NCBI GenBank assembly: GCA_028875135.1
Contig: JAPPFQ010000417.1
Span: 1 to 8,933 of the forward strand
Source: Acidobacteriota bacterium
GTDB taxonomy: Bacteria; Acidobacteriota; Terriglobia; Versatilivoradales; Versatilivoraceae
DNA: 8,933 nt
Direction of reading: 5' to 3'
The position numbers and the translations under genes were made by a program. Of the stretch, positions 1 through 5,546 are shown piece after piece (the first letter of the stretch is position 1; every line of letters begins with the position of its first letter). The notes under the pieces are model-generated. The model made no database searches. It saw only the letters and a list, made by a program, of their open reading frames with translations, and was not told where the DNA came from.

Positions 1-945
1 TATTTCTGGACCACCATGGCCGCCGTGGACGATCCCATCGGGCACGAGGAGTTCGGGGCCGACGGCCGGCTGCTCCATCCCCGCACCAAACGGGAAGTGG
101 AGGCCGTCTATCCCGATGGCCGGGCTCTGCAGGTCGAGGAAAGGACAGACCCCCGGCCGCGGCTGGCCGACTGGTTTACCTCGTCGGAGGAGTACCTATT
201 CGAAGAGGCCGTCGTAAACCGATTCTGGAGCTATTTCTTCGGGCGCGGGATCGTCGACCCCGTGGATGACTTTCGCCTGACCAACCCGCCCAGCCATCCC
301 GAGCTGTTGCGGAAGCTGGCCCGCTATTTCCGCTCCAGCGGCTACGACCTGAGGGGCCTGATCCGGCTGATCGTGCAGTCCAACACCTACCAGCGCTCCG
401 GCCGGCCCAACCAGGCCAACCGGGGAGACGGCGTCAACTACTCGCGGGCCCTGCCCAGGAGCCTGGACGCGGAAATCCTGCTGGACATGATCTGCCAGAT
501 CACCGGCATCCCCGAGGTCTTCGAGGGCAAGGACGAGCGGGATTACGGCGGCCGCCAGCCCGCCGGCACCCGGGCCATGAACATCGTCCATCCCGACCTC
601 CACCCATCACGGTTTCTGGACATCTACGGGCGGCCCAGCCGAACGGCGGTGCCGGAACGCAAGGGCGGCGCCAGCCTGGCCCAGGCCCTCCACATGCTGG
701 CCGGTCCGGCCTACACCGACAAGCTGTCGGGGAAGGGAGGGCGAATCGATCGGCTACTGGGTTCGGCGGCTAACGACAGCGAGATTGTCGAGGAATTCTA
801 CCTGGCCGCCCTGTCGCGGCTTCCCACACCGGAGGAAACCAGTCAACTGGTGGGAATGGTAAGGGCGCGGCCTTCACGAAAGCAGGCCCTGGAGGATCTT
901 CTCTGGGGGGTTATCGCCTCCCGCGAGTTCGCTTATAATCACTAG
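1..945 (+). CDS. DUF1549/DUF1553 (PSCyt2/PSD1-type) protein, C-terminal part
   Basis: The reading frame is open from base 1 and already looks like mid-protein (Y-F-W-T-T ahead of the first Met at base 16), so the gene starts before the window and only about 314 codons are seen. Relatives are usually several hundred residues longer, with signal peptide, optional cytochrome c and DUF1549 domains in the missing part. Seen here is the DUF1553 domain: an RFWSYFFGRGIVDPVDDFR block near bases 220-280, then NPPSHPELL, a block ending in QSNTYQRS, a LHPSRFLDIYGRPSR block, GGASLAQALHML, and the typical ending LLWGVIASREFAYNH. The family is abundant in planctomycetes and also found in acidobacteria; it is presumed exported and its activity is unknown. 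The gene is followed after 10 bases by a small membrane-protein gene and, after that, by DUF1501, its common partner. Family call is firm; function is not. Confidence 0.9.
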   Translation, partial: YFWTTMAAVDDPIGHEEFGADGRLLHPRTKREVEAVYPDGRALQVEERTDPRPRLADWFTSSEEYLFEEAVVNRFWSYFFGRGIVDPVDDFRLTNPPSHPELLRKLARYFRSSGYDLRGLIRLIVQSNTYQRSGRPNQANRGDGVNYSRALPRSLDAEILLDMICQITGIPEVFEGKDERDYGGRQPAGTRAMNIVHPDLHPSRFLDIYGRPSRTAVPERKGGASLAQALHMLAGPAYTDKLSGKGGRIDRLLGSAANDSEIVEEFYLAALSRLPTPEETSQLVGMVRARPSRKQALEDLLWGVIASREFAYNH

Positions 946-948
946 GAG
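944..948 (+). promoter_or_regulatory. Ribosome binding site overlapping the upstream stop codon
   Basis: AGGAG lies 7 bases before the ATG at 956 and shares bases with the TAG stop (943-945) of the DUF1553 gene. This supports the ATG as start and suggests translational coupling within one operon. Confidence 0.7.
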
Positions 949-955
949 AGACACT

Positions 956-1150
956 ATGGGCGGCAAGAGCAAGGCCAATGACCCGATCGCTCACTTTGCA
1001 GGGATCGGCATCGTTTTCGGCGCGGCTATTGGTTGGGCTTTGGACGCGATTGGGACAGGTGTGGCGCTAGGTCTGGTCATCGGCGCTGGTATCGGAACGT
1101 GGATAAAAAAGAAAAAGGATACAGATAGCCAGACTGCCAACGAAGATTAA
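956..1150 (+). CDS. Small glycine-zipper membrane protein, copy 1 (64 aa)
   Basis: No named family is assigned. The 64-residue protein has a polar start (KSKANDPIAHF), a glycine-rich hydrophobic core of about residues 11-50, a KKKK cluster at 51-54 and an acidic tail. Glycines at 18, 22, 26 and at 35, 39, 43, 47 form two GxxxG zippers, with D30 and G33 marking the turn between two probable membrane-crossing helices. This resembles small glycine-zipper proteins widespread in bacteria, which tend to pack helix against helix in membranes. It starts 10 bases after the DUF1553 stop with a good AGGAG site, so it belongs to that operon. The next gene is a close paralogue. A role as membrane partner or assembly factor for its exported neighbours is a guess from position; a peptide acting on membranes is an alternative. 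Confidence 0.8.
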   Translation: MGGKSKANDPIAHFAGIGIVFGAAIGWALDAIGTGVALGLVIGAGIGTWIKKKKDTDSQTANED

Positions 1151-1351
1151 TTGTTCAAGTAAGGACGCTATGAGTAGCAAAATCAAAGCCAATGACCCGA
1201 TCGCTCATTTTGCAGGGCTCGGCCTGGTTTTTGGTGTGGCCATAGGTGCCGCTTTGGACGAAATCGGGACTGGCGTGGCGCTGGGTCTGGCCATCGGCGC
1301 CGGTATCGGGGCGTCGTTAAAGAAGAAAAAGGATACAGATGGCCAGCCTGC
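956..1351 (+). repeat. Tandem gene duplication, 214-base period
   Basis: Bases 956 to about 1137 and 1170 to about 1351 align without gaps at an offset of exactly 214. One 30-base block (974-1003 against 1188-1217) differs at a single position, and a second block around the KKKKDTD codons is also almost unchanged. Similarity fades just after these blocks, where the two reading frames end differently. Confidence 0.85.
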
Positions 1352-1379
1352 GGAAGGCGAAAGTGAAATCGACCGCTAG
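1170..1379 (+). CDS. Small glycine-zipper membrane protein, copy 2 (69 aa)
   Basis: Paralogue of the preceding gene: about three quarters of aligned residues are identical, with no gap. All zipper glycines (18, 22, 26, 35, 39, 43, 47), the KANDPIAHFAG start, D30 and the KKKKDTD cluster are kept, while W27 and W49 of copy 1 are A27 and S49 here. Many changes are conservative (I/L, A/V), indicating that both copies are under selection as proteins. The tail is longer (ending GESEIDR) because the stop used by copy 1 has no equivalent. AAGGA at 1161-1165 is 4 bases before the ATG, a slightly short but usable spacing. The last 41 bases overlap the most likely start of the DUF1501 gene in another frame. 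Function unknown; two unequal copies could form a hetero-oligomer. Confidence 0.8.
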   Translation: MSSKIKANDPIAHFAGLGLVFGVAIGAALDEIGTGVALGLAIGAGIGASLKKKKDTDGQPAEGESEIDR

Positions 1380-2703
1380 TCCCAGTTTGAACGGGATCCA
1401 CCTCACTCGCAGGGGCTTCCTGCGCGCGGGCTCATTGGGTCTTTTCGGGCTCAGCCTGAGCCGCTACCTGCAGCTCAAGCACCTGATGGCCGCCTCCAGC
1501 TCCCCTGTGAAGCCGGCCGCCAAGGCCCAGGCCTGCATCCTGCTGTGGCTGGAGGGCGGCCCCAGCCAGGTCGACACCTTCGATCCCAAGCCCAACAGCG
1601 CCTTTGCGCCAATTTCGACCAACGTCCCCGGAATCCGGATCTCCGAGCTGCTGCCACGGGTGGCCCAACACATGGACAAGCTGTCCATTATCCGCTCCAT
1701 GTACACCGAGGAGATCGATCACCAGCAGGCCACCTACTACGCGATCACGGGTCACCGTCCCAACTCGGCCCTGGAGTCTCCCAGCCTGGGCTCCATCGTC
1801 GCCAGGGAACTCAGTCCCCGCCGCAACATGCCCCCTTACGTAATTGCGCCGCCCATCGATCGACCCTACCTGAATTACTTCAACGCGGGCTTCATCGGCG
1901 CGCGCTACCAGCCCATGGTGGTCCCCGATCCCGCCCGGGAAGACTTTCAGGTTCCCGACCTGGTGCTTCCCAAGGCAATCGGCATGGACCGGGTATCCCA
2001 CCGCCGCTCCTTCCTGGAGGTGGTGGATCGCCTCTATCGCCGCCAGGAGCAGCAGGCCGAGTTTGCGGCCCTGGACGACTTCAGGCAGCAGGCCTTGACC
2101 ATCCTCGGCTCCCCCCAGGTGCGGCAGGCCTTCGACCTCTCCCAGGAATCGGAGCAAACCCGGGACGAATACGGCCGGCACCGCTTCGGCCAGAGCGTGC
2201 TGCTGGCTCGCCGGCTGATCGAAGGGGGCTGCCGGTTTGCCACGGCCGCCGGATACGACATGACCGAGTGGGACCTCTGCCACGTGGAGAACGACAAGTA
2301 CAATCGGGACCTGCTGGCCCCTCCCTTCGACCAGGCTCTCGCCGCCCTGATGAAGGACCTGGACCAGCGCGGACTGCTGGAATCGACACTGGTTCTGGCC
2401 ATGGGCGAATTCGGCAGAACCCCCCATGTCAATCCCCGGGCCGGCCGGGACCACTGGCCCCACTGCTGGTCGATGGTGCTGGGAGGCGGGGGGATTCAAG
2501 GGGGGCAGGTGATCGGCGCCAGCGATGAACGGGGAGCGCGGGTCGCGGACAGGATGGTGGCGATCGGGGACCTGTTCGCCACCGTCTACAAGGCGCTGGG
2601 GATCGACTGGACCAAGGAATACATGACCCCCATCCAGCGGCCGGTCAAAATCGCCAATTCCATCGGCGGAGAAAGCGGCCTGCCCATCGAGGGCTTGATC
2701 TGA
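1339..2703 (+). CDS. DUF1501 protein with twin-arginine signal
   Basis: A 454-residue protein of the DUF1501 family, related to the alkaline phosphatase/sulfatase fold. The N terminus carries a Tat signal, TRRGFLRAGSLGLFGLSL from residue 23, so it is expected to be exported folded. Family landmarks are WLEGGPSQVDTFDPK (70-84), GEFGRTP (356-362) and AGRDHWPHCWS (from 368). The length is normal for the family. It follows the DUF1553 gene as usual, but with two small genes inserted between. Three starts are possible: ATG 1339 (AAAGGA at 1328-1333, 5-base spacer) overlaps the upstream gene by 41 bases; GTG 1363 (GGAAGG at 1352-1357) overlaps by 17; TTG 1387 does not overlap but lacks a clear ribosome site. 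All keep the Tat motif. The reaction is not established for this family; hydrolase activity is only suggested by fold. Confidence 0.92.
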   Translation: MASLRKAKVKSTASPSLNGIHLTRRGFLRAGSLGLFGLSLSRYLQLKHLMAASSSPVKPAAKAQACILLWLEGGPSQVDTFDPKPNSAFAPISTNVPGIRISELLPRVAQHMDKLSIIRSMYTEEIDHQQATYYAITGHRPNSALESPSLGSIVARELSPRRNMPPYVIAPPIDRPYLNYFNAGFIGARYQPMVVPDPAREDFQVPDLVLPKAIGMDRVSHRRSFLEVVDRLYRRQEQQAEFAALDDFRQQALTILGSPQVRQAFDLSQESEQTRDEYGRHRFGQSVLLARRLIEGGCRFATAAGYDMTEWDLCHVENDKYNRDLLAPPFDQALAALMKDLDQRGLLESTLVLAMGEFGRTPHVNPRAGRDHWPHCWSMVLGGGGIQGGQVIGASDERGARVADRMVAIGDLFATVYKALGIDWTKEYMTPIQRPVKIANSIGGESGLPIEGLI

Positions 2704-2938
2704 AATACCCCTGTTTCACCCTGTATGATCCAGCTGGTCATGGCGGGCGGGGGACACGGCTAAATTTGGCTGCCACAGCCTTTACCCGTCGGGACACCCG
2801 AGCCGCACGCAGGCGACGGCTGATGCGGTAGGGGCGAAGGCCACTTTGTTTCGAATCGGCGGCGCCCCTGCCCTGCCGGGCAAATCATCCGAGAGTGAAA
2901 CAAGAGAAGTTCATGGCCTGTCGGGAACAAAATTATTG
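2704..2938. other. Non-coding region after the DUF1501 gene
   Basis: No convincing gene was found. Short hairpins are visible: GGCTG/CAGCC at 2768-2780 followed by TTTA, TCGGG/CCCGA at 2789-2801, AGGGGCG/CGCCCCT at 2830-2836 with 2863-2869, and TGCCC/GGGCA around 2869-2882. The first could be a weak terminator for the DUF1501 operon, but its stem is only 5 bp and its T run is short. A REP-like repeat copy sits at 2809-2834. No clear promoter was recognised. Confidence 0.5.
2809..2834 (+). repeat. Degenerate copy of REP-like dispersed repeat
   Basis: This 26-base stretch, with core GGCTGATGCGGT, matches 7292-7317 at 24 of 26 positions and also matches the copy starting at 7242. Read on the minus strand it translates to a PHQPSP phrase, which typically shows up when ORFs are miscalled over dispersed extragenic repeats. 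It lies in non-coding DNA more than 4 kb from its relatives. Confidence 0.65.
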
Positions 2939-3080
2939 AACATCGATGCACAGGATGCACAGGATTAACAGGACGAGAGCTTCCTGCACGAGAAGCCAGC
3001 TCAGGTGATGGTCCGGTGCGATTTTGCGGATTCCCGGCATTAGAAGCTAGAAAATCCTGTGCATCCTGTGCATCGATGTT
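2939..3080. repeat. 28-bp perfect inverted repeat made of 9-nt units, 86-nt centre
   Basis: The left arm (2939-2966) and right arm (3053-3080) are exact reverse complements over all 28 bases. Pairing continues outward for about 5 more bases if one base is bulged (TTATTGAA against TTATTAA). Each arm contains the palindrome CATCGATG and two tandem copies of the 9-mer GCACAGGAT; a third degenerate unit, TAACAGGAC, follows the left arm at 2967-2975 but has no partner on the right. The 86-base centre has no gene and only a weak hairpin (GCTTC 2979-2983 with GAAGC 2992-2996). The element ends 20 bases before the GTG of the cytochrome gene. It could be a small non-autonomous mobile or REP-type element, or a structured leader. 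No transposase or reverse transcriptase is nearby. Confidence 0.9.
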
Positions 3081-3100
3081 AATAAACCATTTACCCCTGC

Positions 3101-5485
3101 GTGACTTTGAACCGGTTCCCAGCCACCAGGCGCTGGCGGTTGTTTCAAATCAGCCCTACCAGGATATCGTTCCCCATAGCCAGGCCGGCCGTCATCGCTC
3201 TGGCCTTGCTGGCGCTCGCCGGCTGCCGGCAGCCCTCCCAAGAGCTCGTCCCGGCAGGCTACACCGGAAGGAAGACCTGCCAACCCTGCCACCCCCGGGA
3301 GTACACCGCCTACATCGGTTCCCATCACGACCTGGCCATGGCCCCGGCCAACGACCAGAACGTTCTGGGGGATTTCGAGGATGCCACCCTGACCCACCTG
3401 GGAGTGACTTCCAGGTTCTACCGCCGGGACGGCAAGTTCCTGGTCTCGACCGAAGGAGCCTCGGGAGCCGTCGAGGAGTTCGAGGTCAAGTACACCTTTG
3501 GAGCCGACCCCCTGCAGCAGTACCTGGTAGAGTTCCCTGGAGGGCGTCTGCAGTGCCTGCCCCTCTGCTGGGACTCCCGTCCCCGCGAAGAGGGCGGCCA
3601 GCGTTGGTTCCACCTCTACGGCAACGAGCGGATCGCTCCCGGCGACCTCCTCTTCTGGACCCGCGTCTCCCAGAACTGGAACACCGCCTGTGCCGAGTGC
3701 CACTCCACCGGTCTGCGCAAGAACTTCGATCCGGCGACCGGAACCTACCAGACCCGCTGGGCCGAGGTGGACGTGTCCTGCGAGGCCTGCCACGGGCCGG
3801 GCGCCGCCCACGTGGAATGGGCTGAGGCCCGAGCTCGTGGAGAGGCCCGGCCGGATATCCCCGACCTCGGGTTGGCCATCCGGCTCAAGGAGGCCGAGCC
3901 TGCCGCCTGGACCCGCGATGAGAGCACCGGCAGGCCCCGGCGCACTCCTCCTCTGGCCGCCCACGCACAGGCCGAGATGTGCGCCCGTTGTCACTCCAGG
4001 CGGGGTCTCGTCAGCGAGGACTACGTCCATGGAGCCTCGCTGCTCAACACCCACAACCTGAGCCTGCTGGAAGAAGACCTCTACTACCCCGACGGCCAGA
4101 TCCTGGAGGAGGTCTATGTCTACGGGTCCTTCCTGCAGAGCCGCATGGCTCAGGAGGGAGTGGTCTGCACCGACTGTCACGACGCCCACAGCGCCCGTCT
4201 CCACCAGGAGGGGGATGCGCTCTGCACCCGCTGCCATACTGCTGCGACCTACACCTCCCGCTCGCACCACCACCATCCGCCCAACTCCCGTGGGGCCCGT
4301 TGCGTGGAGTGCCACATGCCGGCCCGGACCTACATGGTGGTGGACCCTCGCCGTGACCACAGTTTTCGCGTTCCGCGCCCCGATTTGACAGCCACCCTGG
4401 AGACGCCCAACGCCTGCAACCATTGCCACGGGGACCGGTCCACCCAATGGGCGGTAGGACACTCTCGACGATGGTACGGGACCGGCCCCCGAGACAAGCA
4501 CTTCGGCGGAACCATTGGCGCCGCCCGCAAGGGAATTCCCGGCCTGGCGGCCGACCTCATCCGCCTGGCCCAGGCCCCCCGCCAGCCTTCCATCGTTCGG
4601 GCCACTGCCGTCTCGCTGCTGGACAACTACCCCGGAGGGAGCACCGTCGAGGCGCTCGCAGAACTGGTGAAGGATCCCAGCCCGCTGGTGCGGGCAGCGG
4701 TAGTCGAAGCCCTGGGATCGCTTCCGCCCCACCAGCGGGAGCCCCTGCTGCAGCCGGTTCTTGAGGATCCGGTGCGGCTGGTGCGCACCGTTGCCGGCCG
4801 GTCGCTGGCCGGGCTCGCCCCGGCCGGCCAATCACGCCGGCAACGCCGGCTCAGAGCCTCGGCGGTCCGTGAGTACGAAGAGGTACAGCAGCTCCATGCC
4901 GACCATCCCGGCGGCCGCCTCAACCTGGGAGACCTCTACCGGGACCGGCGGGACTTGGAACGGGCTGAAGCTTCCTACAGGCAGGCAATAGTCCTGGAAC
5001 CGGCCTTCATCCCGGCCTATCTCAATCTGGGAGACCTCTACCGGGAGATGGACCGGGAAGACGAGGGAAAGAAACTGTTGCTGGAGGCGCTGAACAGAGC
5101 CCCCCGATCGGCTGCGACGCAACACGCCCTGGGCCTGCTGCTGGTCCGGAACGGTGAGCGCCGGGCAGCCCTGGAGCACCTGGCCCAAGCCGCGGCGCTG
5201 GAGCCGGACAACAGCCGCCATGCCTACGTTTACGGGGTAGCGCTCAACTCCCTGGGAGAGTCTGCCCAGGCGATACGAGTTCTGGAGCAAGCACTGAGAT
5301 CCCGGCATCATGACCGGGACCTCCTGTTCGCGCTGGCCACCATTCACCGGGACCGGAGGGAGTTCGGGAAGGCCCTGGTTCACGGCCGCAGGCTCCTGGC
5401 GCTTTATCCGGAGAACGCCGGCTACCAGAGGTTGGAAAGGCAGCTACGGACGTTAGCCCGCATTCGCCAGCCGGGGGTGCGATAA
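3101..5485 (+). CDS. Octahaem c-type cytochrome lipoprotein with HEAT-like and TPR repeats
   Basis: A 794-residue protein. Residues 29-42 form a lipoprotein signal ending in LALAGC, so the mature protein is probably lipid-anchored at C42 outside the cytoplasm. Eight CxxCH haem c sites start at C60, C197, C227, C294, C356, C375, C401 and C439, an arrangement resembling cytochrome c554-type multihaem proteins. The YTAYIGSHHDLAM segment after the first haem and the HHHHPP and DHSFRVPRPDL segments look like family signatures, with histidines that could be distal haem ligands. Residues 480-575 look HEAT-like; 603-770 hold about five TPR units for protein contacts. Probable role: periplasmic electron transfer with an unknown partner. 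Start is uncertain: GTG 3101 is the first possible codon after an in-frame stop at 3083 but has no ribosome site; TTG 3140, with AGG 9 bases upstream, would still keep the signal. Confidence 0.92.
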   Translation: MTLNRFPATRRWRLFQISPTRISFPIARPAVIALALLALAGCRQPSQELVPAGYTGRKTCQPCHPREYTAYIGSHHDLAMAPANDQNVLGDFEDATLTHLGVTSRFYRRDGKFLVSTEGASGAVEEFEVKYTFGADPLQQYLVEFPGGRLQCLPLCWDSRPREEGGQRWFHLYGNERIAPGDLLFWTRVSQNWNTACAECHSTGLRKNFDPATGTYQTRWAEVDVSCEACHGPGAAHVEWAEARARGEARPDIPDLGLAIRLKEAEPAAWTRDESTGRPRRTPPLAAHAQAEMCARCHSRRGLVSEDYVHGASLLNTHNLSLLEEDLYYPDGQILEEVYVYGSFLQSRMAQEGVVCTDCHDAHSARLHQEGDALCTRCHTAATYTSRSHHHHPPNSRGARCVECHMPARTYMVVDPRRDHSFRVPRPDLTATLETPNACNHCHGDRSTQWAVGHSRRWYGTGPRDKHFGGTIGAARKGIPGLAADLIRLAQAPRQPSIVRATAVSLLDNYPGGSTVEALAELVKDPSPLVRAAVVEALGSLPPHQREPLLQPVLEDPVRLVRTVAGRSLAGLAPAGQSRRQRRLRASAVREYEEVQQLHADHPGGRLNLGDLYRDRRDLERAEASYRQAIVLEPAFIPAYLNLGDLYREMDREDEGKKLLLEALNRAPRSAATQHALGLLLVRNGERRAALEHLAQAAALEPDNSRHAYVYGVALNSLGESAQAIRVLEQALRSRHHDRDLLFALATIHRDRREFGKALVHGRRLLALYPENAGYQRLERQLRTLARIRQPGVR

Positions 5486-5535
5486 TGGGCCGCAGTCCCG
5501 AGTGGAAGACGCGGCGTTTCACGAAAACCCTACCC

Positions 5536-5543
5536 AAGGAGGA
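5536..5543 (+). promoter_or_regulatory. Strong ribosome binding site deciding the start at 5547
   Basis: AAGGAGGA lies just ahead of the ATG at 5547, with a spacing of 3 to 6 bases depending on the paired core. An in-frame GTG at 5502 would add 15 polar residues and has no such site, so the ATG is preferred. Confidence 0.8.
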
Positions 5544-5546
5544 GCG

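Noticed and set aside
1432..2499. 355-residue minus-strand open frame
   Set aside because: Antisense to the DUF1501 gene and without domain features; a GC-rich shadow.
2939..3080. CRISPR array
   Set aside because: The repeat unit is only 9 bases, directly tandem without spacers, and arranged as an inverted pair; no cas gene is present.
2939..3080. Retron-type non-coding RNA
   Set aside because: The long inverted repeat is suggestive, but no reverse transcriptase is encoded anywhere in the window.
4267..4278. Run of histidines in the cytochrome as an artificial tag
   Set aside because: It is internal, between haem sites 6 and 7, and fits family-type histidines that may ligate haem.
3047..4831. 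594-residue open frame on the minus strand
   Set aside because: It lies opposite the cytochrome gene, whose eight CxxCH sites, lipobox and TPRs are unmistakable; the minus frame is glycine/valine-rich with no recognisable domain, as expected for a shadow in GC-rich DNA.
5502..5546. Upstream GTG start for the membrane-protein gene
   Set aside because: No ribosome site precedes it, while AAGGAGGA precedes the ATG at 5547 and the added residues are polar and unlike the family.
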